From Fusarium oxysporum f. sp. lycopersici 4287 (taxonomy: Eukaryota > Ascomycota > Sordariomycetes > Hypocreales > Nectriaceae): 64,000 nt of DNA. A program made the translations under genes and the position numbers. Shown piece after piece: positions 11,001-21,345 of this stretch. The stretch lies in NCBI RefSeq assembly GCF_000149955.1, contig NC_030993.1, positions 1 through 64,000 of the forward strand, in the 5' to 3' direction. Position 1 is the first letter of the stretch, and each line of letters starts with the position of its first letter. The notes beneath the pieces are model-generated. The model had not been told where the DNA came from, ran no database searches, and worked only from the letters and a program-made list of their open reading frames with translations.

Positions 11001-13800
11001 AATTCATATCGGCTCTGCTATCTACAAGTGCACTTAGCTACTTGCCCTTGATTCTGACTTTCAGTTCTAGGCAGGTTCGTTGGCATCCTTTCGTTGCCAT
11101 TCTCAGAGCTTTCTTAGGTAGTTTAGCCTCTGATTTTTCGCCTATCTGTCGCTCCGTTACAGATAGCGCATGCCTTTTCCCTATGGGTAATCTATGCTGC
11201 ATTTGCTCTTAGTGCAGTTAATGTCGCTGGGATATTCGTTCTGGGTGGCTAATTTTTGTTGATAAGCAGCTTCTATTTTTCCTACCTCGTGGTCTAGGAT
11301 GATGTCTGCTTTCTCTTCTTCGGTAAGGGGTCTTCCTTTTTTTTTTTTCGTTTCTTCTAATCGTTCTTGCAGCTGTTGTTTGTCTAGCTGTCGGAAGATA
11401 TCCTGTTTATCTTAAGATGCTTCTTCTTCTGCAATCTCAACTTCTTGTTGTATATTCTGTCTCCATTGTATAATGTATCGGGAGTTCTGAATGTGCGCTA
11501 GGGCTTGCTCTCGTGTTTCTGTATAAGCTTCTAGTTTCGCTACTTGAGATCCTCTATATCTCTTTGTAACTTGGTATCCGAGTGTGTCGATAATTAAGTA
11601 GGGTTTCTGTTCTTAATGTTCTGGGACTTGTACTGGGAAGCAGTTGTTTACTACTTTATCTTGCCAGTGTCGTGGACAATAGTTTCGTGTGCATGATATC
11701 TAAGATATCTGCCTGTGATTCGGGTGATCTGGGTACCTCCTTAGGTCCCTTTCGGCTTACATACGTTCTTCTGGAATTGTGGGGTCTTCCAATGCTTCCT
11801 TTGTGTAAGCTCGGATGTAAATGTTGTTGTCTTGCTCCGTGATTACTCGTTCTCTGGCGAGTTCTGTATATTTCTGATGTTTACTGGTCTAGAAACGTTG
11901 ATTGAATTCGTCGTATTGTGGTACGATGGGGGTGTTCTAGATCGTCTTTTTATCCTTGTTCTAGAGTTTCCTAGTGTCGGATTTTCTTTGGACTCTGCAA
12001 GATTCCAAATAGTTGGGGTCATTGATGTGTCGATTTGGTCGTCGCGAGGTGACCTTGACAGGAATGTTGTCGATTTCCTGGTTGATTGTCTTGGTACTCG
12101 GTTTATTGTCTGTGTTAGGGGCAATTTCCTTTCCCTTTTTGACCATGAACACAGATTTTCCCTTGGTGAGGTGTTATGCTTCTGGTTCGGGTACCAGTAC
12201 CTATTCGAGTTCGACTTCTGCGTTTTATTTTGCCTTCATCCTTTGTTGTTTTTGTTGTTTGCTTTCTTTTCTTCTGAACTCAGGGTCTTCTTGTCTCTTT
12301 GCATTATATGCTCTTTTCTTTGCCTGTTTTTCACTTTTGCTTTATGTGTAAACTGTTGCTACAAGGGCTGTATGTCCTAGTACGGGTCGTTGTTCTGGGT
12401 CTAGGTTTTGGTAGTATTTTTCGAGAGTTTCTTCCTTGCTAAGGAATGGGTTGCATACATCGAGAGATAGGTCGAAGTTATCGATTCGTATCATTTATGT
12501 TATATCGTATCCATCTTTTCTTATCATGTTAATGGTTTTAATTACCATCTGAGGTTCGTCGTTTTTCTTGACCATGTTGATTTTCTTACCTTCGGGTACT
12601 GGCCTGTATTTTTAGTTAGTTTTAACAGGGTTCTTATATTCTCGTTCGTAATGTCCTTTCTTGCCACAGTTATAGTAAGTAATTTGGGTTTTATCTCGTT
12701 TGGCCATCGCAATAACCATAGGTCCTGCATCGGTACTATATGAGGTATCGTTCTATCGTTTCTTCCCTTAGTTGGCGTATTGCTGTTTGGTGTTCTATCG
12801 GGGGTTATATAACCCTCCGTGTTTCTCAGCTTGCTTTTCCCTGCGTTATTCATACTGTTAATTGTCGATTTCTACAGCAATACTAGCAAGTTCATTTAGA
12901 TCCTTAGGTTTAGGTCTGATATTTACTATGGCATCCTTAACTTCGGACTTGAGTCCTAAGTATACTTGTGCTATATAGGCTTCTTCGCCCTAGTTTAATT
13001 TCGCTGCTTAGTAACGGTATTCTGCAAGGTAGTCTGCGGCAGATCCTTTCTGTTTAAGTTATCGGATCTTTATTTCTGCCATTCGTTTCTCGTCCATGAT
13101 TCCGAAAGCATTTCTAAGTTCGGATTCGAAGTACTCGTATTTTTCGTAGACATACTTAGTCACTGGTTGTCGTTTATCGGGTGGATTATTGACATAGTCG
13201 CGGATGATAGGTTCCATTATTTGCAGTGCTTTATCTTTAAGGAATCCCATACTATGTTATACTCTTAATTCTTCGGTTGTGAACTAAATTAGATAGTACA
13301 TCTAGTAGCTCCGGAGGCTAGTGAGGAATCCTTGCAATTTATCGGCATCGCTATTGAAAGAATCAGGCTGACGAGGTCGAAGGATCTCTCCAGGGTCTTT
13401 TCCGGTAGCAACGAGGGCTTAGGTATGTTCGATATGTTCCTTGTACAGCCTCTGACTGTTTTCGGCTGTTTTTCCGAGTAACTCTGCAATTTCGGCGAGG
13501 TCGGCCACCTTTTTCTCCAAGGCCTCGATTCGGTTCTACGCGATTTTGGCGTTATTCTTGGCGTTATCCAGGAGGGTATTGTGTTGCTCCCCCAGGTTAC
13601 GAAGTTTCTTCTTGAGTTTCTTGACTTCGTCTTCGTGAGAGTTTAGGTAGATAGGAGGACTCTCAATATCTCCTTCCTCGTCCGTTTCCATCGGGACTTC
13701 CTGGAGTTCCTCTGCAAGAGGTCGAGGTTCCTCAGGAGGTGTAACGTGCTAGGAACATCCGGCAGTCGAAGGGCGGCTTAGAGTAACGGGTGCCATTGCG
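8100..13800 (-). pseudogene. Degenerate gypsy gag-pol
   Basis: Recognisable remnants on the minus strand, in order of translation, are as follows. A gag CCHC knuckle (CGKKGHYER) lies near 12640-12680. A protease-like ALVDSRAD is near 11030, where the usual Gly of D-S/T-G is Arg. Reverse transcriptase spans 10236-9880 ([12 protein letters not shown], then YLDDIL near 9890). RNase H lies at 9366-9100 (HKAELNYPIYNKEFLAI, TDHKN). The integrase zinc-binding part is near 8780-8850 and the integrase core is at 8508-8194 (IDFITKLP, LSDRGPTF). Many TAA/TAG codons and frame changes separate them, so no functional product is expected. Confidence 0.85.
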
Positions 13801-13850
13801 TAGATATTGCTCAGCATTATGCGGTACGGTCTAAATAAGAGCTATCAACG

Positions 13851-14231
13851 TGTAACGGTTAGTTTCTAACTGTAGATAAACTAAGCCGTGCTAGGTTTAT
13901 TGTTGGCAGATTGCGTAGGGCGTAAACTAAGCTTATCGAAGTGTTACGTCTCTTAATAGTAGATTTAATGCGTGTTAGGCTTAATTAATATAAAGAAGTT
14001 TTATTGATAGCTGGTGAGCTAGAATCTATGAAAGTGCAAATGAATGTGTTCTATATACTAAAGGTGATCTTTAGATGATTACGGTTACGGTCGTGATCTT
14101 AACAGAGGGATCACGGTCGAAGTCGTGATCCTTTGTAGGCGATCACGGTCTGAGACGTGATCGTCTTGAAAGTCCTTAGTGATAGGTTGAGAAAAGTGGG
14201 GTATATGTGACGTAACCGCGGGGTCGTAACA
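13851..14231 (-). repeat. Right LTR of the gypsy element
   Basis: It starts TGTAACGGTTAG and ends GGGTCGTAACA. It is the 5' LTR relative to gag-pol. It differs from the left LTR almost only by transitions. Confidence 0.9.
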
Positions 14232-15345
14232 ATCCTAGATAAGTACTCTAGCTTAACTTATATCTTAAGAGCCAGTTTTTAAAAGCTTATATAAAATTTA
14301 AACAAAACCTGAAATAGCTAAAGTTTAAAAGTTATATATTTAATTATATTTAAAAGCCATAACTATACTAAAGAAGAAAAAGTCTTATTAATTTATTATA
14401 TAGTAGTATAAAAGAAATTTATTTATATTATATATATAAGCTTTTATATATAAAATAAAAGTATGTAAAATCTAGAGAAAATATATATGTTTTAAGAGAA
14501 AACAATTTTAATAGATTTTTAACAATTTTATCTAGAGTGATTAGATACTATAGGGTAGGCTATTTTTAGCTACACAGTGCAGTGGAGTATTTGCTTATCT
14601 GGAGCACCTGCTTATTAACTATGTTAATTAGTTTATTACTTTAAGGTTAAAATAAAAATACAATTAGCCGTGTAATTGGTGATGCTCTTGTTATAGTAAT
14701 CCTGGGTTATATGTTTCTGCCCTTTCCGTGGATTAACGGAGCACTTAAGGTTATATCCGCCATTCCAGTGTTTGTACATCATTTTCAGATGTAACCATTA
14801 ATATTTTAGTCGCATTTACAAAAACTGCAGAGGTGGCCAGTGTCTAAAACTGCTGTCAAGAGAGCACCACTGTAGCCACAAAACGCCAGTGAGCTCACCT
14901 ATTAAATGCTGGACCAATAGAAGCTGTCACAAAGTGATACAGTATTGAGCACTTGGAGCTTCTTTTCCATGATACCGTGCACTCTTTCAGGGCCAAGAGG
15001 GGAACATTGAGGTACATAAGTGTACTTTGTAAGTAATGAATTCGTCTATTAAGCCTTATAATCGACCCCTAAGCAATTTAGGCCCACAGATACAGGTCCC
15101 TTTGAGTATCCGAAGTACCTAGTCTAAGGAGAGGAGGCTGCCAGTGCTCAGTACTGTAGTATAGGCTCACAGGGTGCAGGGAGATTGAATACCTTCAATT
15201 AAGAGCAGGCGGAAATGCCACGATCGCTGACGTGGCAAACTATTTAACTCGAGCACTCCTCCCTCTCGCCCAGCCTATATGCTGCTCGTCGACAGAAGTG
15301 GCTAAGGGAATCATACAGAAAGTAGCGATATATCATCCTGTGAAC
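14232..15345. other. Intergenic: AT-rich flank, then unique sequence
   Basis: From 14232 to about 14560 the sequence is AT-rich, like mutated repeat DNA. It does not continue the retroelement leader that was interrupted at 6258. From about 14560 to 15345 base composition returns to normal and no ORF or RNA is evident. The final part must contain the promoter of the NmrA-like gene. Confidence 0.5.
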
Positions 15346-16304
15346 ATGGCCCCCCATATCACTGTTGTCCCCGCCTCGACCAGAGTCGGCACAGAGACAA
15401 TTCGGTGGCTTCTAGCCTCCTCAGAGAAGCCTTTAGTTCGCGGCATCTACCGTGACACCTCGAAATCTCCTGCTGAGTACACCAACACCTATAATTTCGA
15501 GGCCGTCAAAGGAGATGTTGAGATTGGAGATGTTCTTGACTTCACCGGCTCTGACGCAGTCTTGTATGTGCCACCGCCGACATATGAAAAAAAGATGGAC
15601 CTGGCCGATTGGGCGAGACAGACAGCTACTAATGTCAAAGATGCATTGCACCGCGCAAGCGTCAAGAGACTTGTCATCTTGTCCGGTCTAGGATCTCAAC
15701 ATGATCGTGGTGTTGTAAGTAGCAGAAGTTAAGACTCTGGCAAGTCGCTGACGTTTAAACACAGGGCCTCGCATGCCTCAACCATGAGACGGATCAAATA
15801 CTCAAAGACGCTGTACCTGATGTCACCATTCTTCAGTGTACCCATTTCCTGGAAGAGTTTAAGTATATCTTCCAAGCGCCATTAGGGGACCCTCCAAGCA
15901 TCGCCTCTTGGATTGCCCCAGCAGATTATAAAATTCCAATGGTCAGTATCACGGATGTTGGCGAAGCATGCGCCAAGTATCTACTTACAGACTCTGGAAA
16001 TCCCAGCTTTCAGCGTCTCAAGATATTTGGCCCTCGTCCGTACAGCTCAAACGATCTGAGGGATGCCTTTGAGGAGGTGACTGGGAAAAAGGCTGAGCTT
16101 GTACTTGCCCAAGGCGAAGACTTAAAAGCTTTACTTAGGCAACTTTTTCCAGAGCACTGTATTCCAGACTTTATGGAGATTATAGAAGCATCTTTACCTG
16201 GTGGACTAATTGCGGAGGAATATGGCTATGATGAGAAGACTATAGTAGGGAAGGTTGAGTTGATTGATACTCTTTGGGAGCTGAGTAGGAAGTACAACGG
16301 CTAA
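15346..16304 (+). CDS. NmrA-like NAD(P)-binding protein
   Basis: Two exons (15346-15714 and 15765-16304) flank a 50-bp intron with GTAAGT, a CTGAC branch site and CACAG. The join gives 302 residues. The protein has a Rossmann start (ITVVPASTRVGTETIRWLL), the family's SGLGSQ strand end near residue 117, CTHFLEEF, and a C-terminal half (VSITDVGEACAKYLL, FGPRPYSSNDLRDAF) typical of NmrA and NmrA-like oxidoreductases. Such proteins act as redox sensors or isoflavone-reductase-like enzymes. The usual GxxGxxG loop is replaced by PASTRVG, so nucleotide binding may be altered. An in-frame upstream ATG at 15232 adds 38 residues without family resemblance, so I start at 15346. An old LTR relic begins right after the stop. 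Confidence 0.85.
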
Positions 16305-16307
16305 GTA

Positions 16308-16500
16308 ATTAGTCCATACTAGGTTTATATTTGCAGATTGCATAGGGCATTATACTAGGTAAATATTAGTTACTAAATCTCTTAATAAATAAGTAGTATA
16401 TATTAGGCTTATTAATATAAAGAAGTTTTATTCATAGCTACTAAGCTAAGTTTTATAACAGTGCTAATAAATATATTCTATATACTAAGGTTAGCTATAT
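16308..16500. mobile_element. Solo LTR relic related to the gypsy LTR
   Basis: TAGGTTTATATTTGCAGATT, the ATTAGGCTTATTAATATAAA text with AGAAGTTTTATTCATAGCT, and CTATATACTAAGGT align in order with the LTR at 6259-6640. The differences are mainly transitions towards A/T plus small gaps. No internal element sequence adjoins it. The downstream end is unclear because the sequence becomes AT-rich. Confidence 0.75.
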
Positions 16501-17152
16501 AGCTTAGTATAGTATAAATATAATCTAAGAGATAGATCTATAGGGATTAGATATAATTTATAGTAATTTATAATCTAAGTAATCTAATAGGAGAGGATTG
16601 CCACCAAGAAGAGTAATCCTTATATAATTAGTAGAAAATATAAGGTATATATAATATAACTACTAGGATAATAATAAAAATAATAACTTTTAATACTTTT
16701 AATTATAAATTAGATATAATTACTAATTAAGTTTAATTAAATTAAGATTATTACTATAAGATAAAGAATTAAATAATTAGTCTAATAATATTATATATAA
16801 AAAAACAAATTTTATTAAATAATAAAAAGTATTAAAAAAATAAGTTCTTAAAGGGATTTTATCTCTTTATATTTAATATTATAAACATCTATTTAACCCT
16901 ATTAGTAAGGCTAGACTTCTTACCTTAAAATACTTATTATAACTATTATAAGATAAGAAAAGGTTAACTTAAGGTTTTATAACAATATAGGTATTAGTAT
17001 TATAAGAAAGAAATATTAATTAAAAGAAGATTTAAAAATATTTAGAAGTTATAATATTATTAAGTTTATAAGTTAATCATAAGGTTAATAAATATACTTC
17101 TAATTTAATATAATAGTTAAATTACTAAGTAATAAACTAATATAAACTATTA
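16501..17152. other. AT-rich intergenic stretch
   Basis: Strongly AT-rich sequence between the LTR relic and the oxidoreductase gene. It is probably mutated repeat DNA. It shows no ORF, RNA or recognisable motif. Confidence 0.5.
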
Positions 17153-18363
17153 CTACTCAATCTTAATTACAACTTTGCCAAAATGCTTCTGGTCTACCAG
17201 GTACTGGTAAGCACTTAAATTAGTTAGCCTGGCTCCTAAGTCGTGATGGTACATGTTTGACTTACTCCTTGAGCTCCTCGAGCTTAAAGACCTGTTGGTC
17301 GAGAACGGGTTGAATGTCGGAAGCCTCAATTGCACGAATCTTGTCAAGTCAGTAACCACGAAATGAAAAGCCAGCGAAAGGGGCAGGGAGGAAAACTATT
17401 GTTCAAGAACGTACCATTGCTTCGAATTGATCTCGGCTCCCGACGACGATTCCCCTGACGACAGCCATGCTGGACAGGATCTGAGGGAAGCTTGGTCCGG
17501 TCTCTCCCGGTCCAGCAATCCAACCAATGATGGTGACATAGCCGCCAATATTAACAGCTTTGAGGCTTTCCGTGATAGTGTGCGCGCCCCCAACCTCGAG
17601 GACATGGTCAACACCGCCTTCGGTGAGCCTCTTGGCCTCCTCCCCCCAGTTCGGAATCTCCTTGTAATTGATGACATGATCAGCTCCGAGCTCCCTCAGC
17701 TTCTGAGCCTTGGCTGTAGAGGAAGTCGTGGCAACAACTCGAGCACCCGCAGCCTTTGCAAACTGCAGAGCAGAGATACTGACACCACCAGTACCCTGTG
17801 TCAAGACCCAGTCGCCAGGAAGGACTGCCCTCAGCCCGTAGAGAGCATTCCACGCCGTGAGGGCGCTGCAAGGCAGCGTTGCAGCCTCCAGATAACTGAG
17901 GTTCTTTGGCATATCCACAAGTCCATTCTCGTTAAAGACACCGTACTCCCGCATAGTGCCATCAACAGAGCCACCTACGGCCGATCCCAAGACCTTTGGG
18001 GTCAGTGGTCCACCAAAATACGCTTGCATGAACAACGTCATAACCTTGGAACCTTCCTGAAAGCGGGTGACCTTGTTTCCAATAGCCACGACCTCTCCAG
18101 CACCATCGGAGCCTGGAATGATGTTTGCCTTGACATCGAAAGGATAAGTGCCCTGAGCGAGTTAGTCAGGCTGATGATAGTAGAGAATGCTTCTTTACCT
18201 GGGCAATCATGATATCGCGGAAGTTGAGAGAAGCTGCATGGAACTTGACCAGCACTTCGTTGTCAGAGAGCTCAGGGAGAGGCTGTTGGGTGTCAAACTT
18301 GAGGTTGTCAAAGCTGCCCTGGCCCACGACCGCCCAACCCTTTGTAGTTTTCGGCAAAGACAT
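17153..18363 (-). CDS. MDR-family zinc-independent alcohol dehydrogenase / quinone oxidoreductase-like
   Basis: Four exons on the minus strand (18199-18363, 17415-18152, 17266-17339, 17153-17213) join in frame to 345 residues. The N-terminal GroES-like domain contains SLNFRDIMIAQGTYPF and IIPGSDGAGEVVAIG. The nucleotide-binding domain has TQGTGGVSISALQFAKAAGA and VINYKE. The C-terminus is YLVDQKHFGKVVIKIE. This is the standard layout of medium-chain dehydrogenases acting on alcohols, enones or quinones with NADPH. I see no catalytic or structural zinc cysteines. A perfect CCGTAT-TA-ATACGG palindrome lies about 320 bp upstream, matching one in front of the adjacent regulator gene, which suggests co-regulation. 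Confidence 0.88.
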
Positions 18364-18681
18364 GATAAATATAATAAGGTGGTGTTGGATTTTAGTAGGT
18401 ATGTGAAGAAACTTGATTTATTTGTTGCTTGATGGGTCAGTTAATACGTGGGTTGATTGCATGATCTTATACTCAAAGAATTAGACTTCTGCCAACCTTG
18501 CTTTCATAATGGATATGTTAATTACTCCACCTGGATTGTGCTGCTGACCAATTCACATAGGAGTGTCAGAATTCACATAACTCAAGTCGTATACTGCGCG
18601 TGATATTATGACTGGTGCTGAGAGACTTAGAATACCTGTATTTGTTGAGCACGTGGTTGGGTACAGATAGTGGATCGCTGT

Positions 18682-18695
18682 CCGTATTAATACGG
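18682..18695. promoter_or_regulatory. Palindromic CCG/CGG site, candidate regulator-binding site
   Basis: CCGTATTAATACGG is a perfect 14-bp palindrome with terminal CCG and CGG triplets spaced by 8 bp, the type of site bound by Zn2Cys6 dimers. It is 319 bp upstream of the oxidoreductase start codon and 162 bp beyond the regulator's stop codon. Confidence 0.6.
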
Positions 18696-18856
18696 TAGCG
18701 CGGTCAAGCCATATGGGGGCAACTTAAGGGGCAACGGCGCTAACAAACACTCTGGTCTCTGCATAACATTAGGTGTTGGACTAAACCCACTGCGGTATTA
18801 AAGTAGCTGGACCAGGTCAATCTAACTACCACTTTCTATTAGAGAATACAAAGTTC

Positions 18857-20012
18857 TTATGTAGCAAGCTTATCAATGGCAAGATTTCCCCCAAAGACAA
18901 GACTTCCCGGCCATTTCATAGCATGTTCCCACTCATCTCCAAGAACCCCATTGATGTAGCTCAGCAAACCGCTTGGCCAGGGACTCAGACACCAATGCTC
19001 CTGATTATAATTCATCAAAACAGCAAAGTGACCTAAAATAACAAGTGCTACGGGGTGACGAGCTGAGCACAGATCCAGAAAGATCTGGCTTACCTCAAGT
19101 CCCCAACCCCAAACTATCTTTGCAGGCTCAGGGTCGCCGACGTTGTCCGAAAGCGTTGCAATACGGCGGAAGAGTGCTTTCACGGCATGGAGGCATGCTT
19201 TCTTCTGAAACCCTTGAACCTGGCTAATTATGCATCTCTGTAGAAATGCAAGCTGTGGATATCTTGTTTCAAGGTCATTCCCAGTGTCTTGGTGATTGGT
19301 AGCAAACTTGGTGAGAAGCCATGATCCTGAGACGATAACTGGGGGAAAGCTCTGTTGTACAAACATAATGGTAGACCTACTGAAGCGAAGTGCTTTTAGC
19401 AGCTCCTCAACCGGGTCGAATGGCGATTCGGAGCGGATGCCACTTGGGCGATGGATTGGTTCCGCTACGGCATACATCGATGTGAAAGCGGAAAACCCCA
19501 GCAGAGCTTGTTCATGCGCCTGAGTCAAGGATTCAAAATGCGGCCTAGCTCGAGAAATTGCAGCTTGTTGGTGCGCAACAGCTCTGACGTACCATTTGGA
19601 CTGAGAGCGATCTTCACTGTAGAGTTGAAGGGCGGTGAGGCCCAGGATACTATTCAGTAAGTAGTGGTGAGAGAAGCCCAAGCGAACAAGGTTGTATTGC
19701 AGCTGCCTTGTAGTCTCCGTCATGTCGCCTGTCACAGGATATCGGTGCCAGTGCTCCAGCAACTCCAGATCAGCTAAGCTGTCTTCGTTCAGTGGTGGCT
19801 TGGTCAGCGTGGGGGACGAGAAGCTGCACACGACGTTGGCCCGCTCGCATTGAAGGCATCGTGGATGCACCTCGTTGCACTAGGAAGGTTAGCTACGGGT
19901 TCTCTTCCCTTGGCACAGGAAGGATATTCACCTTGGCGTGTTTCTCCTTGCATTGAACACAGCCCTCTCGGGACTTTCTGTGACCTTTCCGCTTTCTAAT
20001 CATATTTACCAT
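18857..20012 (-). CDS. Zn2Cys6 fungal transcription factor
   Basis: Exon 1 is 19932-20012 and exon 2 is 18857-19879, with a 52-bp intron; together they give 367 residues. The intron splits the zinc cluster. After joining, the six Cys follow C-x2-C-x6-C-x5-C-x2-C-x6-C (GCVQCKEKHAKC then CLQC and VVC). A basic stretch (RKRKGHRKSR) precedes it. The rest is a helical fungal regulator domain (DLELLEHWHRYP, LTALQLYSEDR), of a size and layout like Upc2-type regulators. It is divergent from the PL11 gene and next to the MDR gene. Palindromes CCGTAT-N2-ATACGG lie 54 bp upstream of its ATG and in front of the MDR gene, pointing to autoregulation. Function beyond DNA binding is unknown. Confidence 0.88.
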
Positions 20013-20065
20013 GCCTCCGTGTTGCATTTCAAGAAGATACGCCGGCGTCACATGGGGCCCGGGCG

Positions 20066-20079
20066 CCGTATAAATACGG
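20066..20079. promoter_or_regulatory. Second CCGTAT-N2-ATACGG site, upstream of the regulator
   Basis: CCGTATAAATACGG has the same 6-bp arms and 2-bp spacer as the site at 18682-18695. Its inner edge is 54 bp upstream of the regulator's ATG. The centre also resembles a TATA element, so binding could compete with transcription initiation. Confidence 0.6.
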
Positions 20080-21345
20080 CGATTAGAGTTTTAGTTAATC
20101 TCAGAACGCTGACAAATGAACTTCTGTAGCGCCCGCCACTAGTTAGCCACGATGCTAACGGCAGTAGAGAGACGCGTGTCAACAGGGGCATTTCATTGGT
20201 TGCTTAGCGCAATGATCTACCCTGCACCAACAACTGCGATCTTCGCCATTGTATTAATATAGATAAGAAGAGCTTTGTCTTTGGTGTCAGTCCTGTTGAA
20301 AAACTGTGAGAGGAAAGAGGATTCAATGTTGGTCTATAAATAGTTAGTCTTTGACTTCAATGACTGTATAGCACCAAAAGACAGTTACGTACGACAGGCA
20401 GAGAAATAAAGGAAACTTAACAATGAAATACAGCCTCTTAAAAATCCTTCCATAGCCCTAAAAGATCCACCGGAAAAATAGGAGACAAGCAGCCTCAGCA
20501 TATAGAGTGCTTCAGTAGGCTCGTTTAGGCTCAAGTCACAATTAGGCATATGGTAAATTTGTCCGAATGGCTGGTTGGAGCATCCTGATATCCGTTCTGA
20601 TCGGGTTATTCCCCTCACTCCATCTTATCAGGTCTATCTTATCGATACCGATGTGGATGCCGCACCTTGCTTATCGGGATAAATCACGCCAGGTAGACGT
20701 CACCGAGACTTGGGGCAACTTCCAAGTTTCCCGAGACCAACACCTTGTTCATTGCGGTAATTCTCTTGGTTTGGCCAGAGCGTGAAACGAGATATCTGGG
20801 GTAAATCGATATGCCTCAGTCGGATTCAATTATTCCTGGACTTGAGGACTTGACGACTCATGTCTATTGGCTAGTTAAACCTGCCAGCACCGGAAGTATC
20901 CCTCCCATGCGTCCTGGGTGGGGTCGAGACTATTGTAGATCCTCCGGAGCCCGGGATACTTTATCCGCTGCAATTCGTCCGTTGTGCTTTTGAGTTAATA
21001 TCCAACTACATGTACGGAAACTGAGTATAATATGTGGTGCAAGGGTTGATTGTCGGAAAGGTACGTCTTTCGACGGAGTGCTATGTTCCGTTAACCTAAG
21101 TGAGCTGATAATCAGTGTTTGATCGTTGCATAATTGAGAAAACAGGAAAAAGCTCGATGATCAGTTCGCGACACAATAGTCCGACATATAGAGGAGTTAC
21201 GTTTTGAGCTATATAGATTTCGTCTTTAGTATAGTTATAAAAGGCAGAGACGCATTTTGATTCGTTTTCTTCTCCAAGGATAGTTTTGACGAAAACTCGA
21301 GCTCTGCCTCTTCAACATCCTCTTCTTTTAACAATCGACTTCGAT
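20080..21345. other. Divergent intergenic region before the PL11 gene, with TATA box
   Basis: The 1.27-kb gap between the regulator and the PL11 gene contains only short, unsupported ORFs. TATAAAAG at 21236-21243 lies about 100 bp before the PL11 ATG. CTGGGG (near 20791) and GTGGGG (near 20920) fit the SYGGRG consensus for the carbon catabolite repressor CreA. Confidence 0.45.

Larger units (their letters stand above)
6259..14231 (-). mobile_element. Ty3/gypsy LTR retrotransposon, degenerate
   Basis: Two LTRs of about 381 bp (6259-6640 and 13851-14231) begin TGT and end ACA. Between them, minus-strand remnants occur in the order gag zinc knuckle, protease, reverse transcriptase, RNase H, integrase, which is the Ty3/gypsy order. 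Every frame has frequent stops. The two LTRs differ almost only by C/T and G/A changes, as expected from RIP. The 5 bp before the left LTR (TTATT) and after the right LTR (ATCCT) do not match, so there is no target duplication. A plus-strand ORF lies between pol and the left LTR. Confidence 0.9.

Noticed and set aside
11832..12380. Hydrophobic plus-strand ORF of 182 codons that looks like a membrane protein
   Set aside because: It lies antisense to the degenerate gypsy gag region. Its hydrophobic character comes from T-rich complementary sequence.
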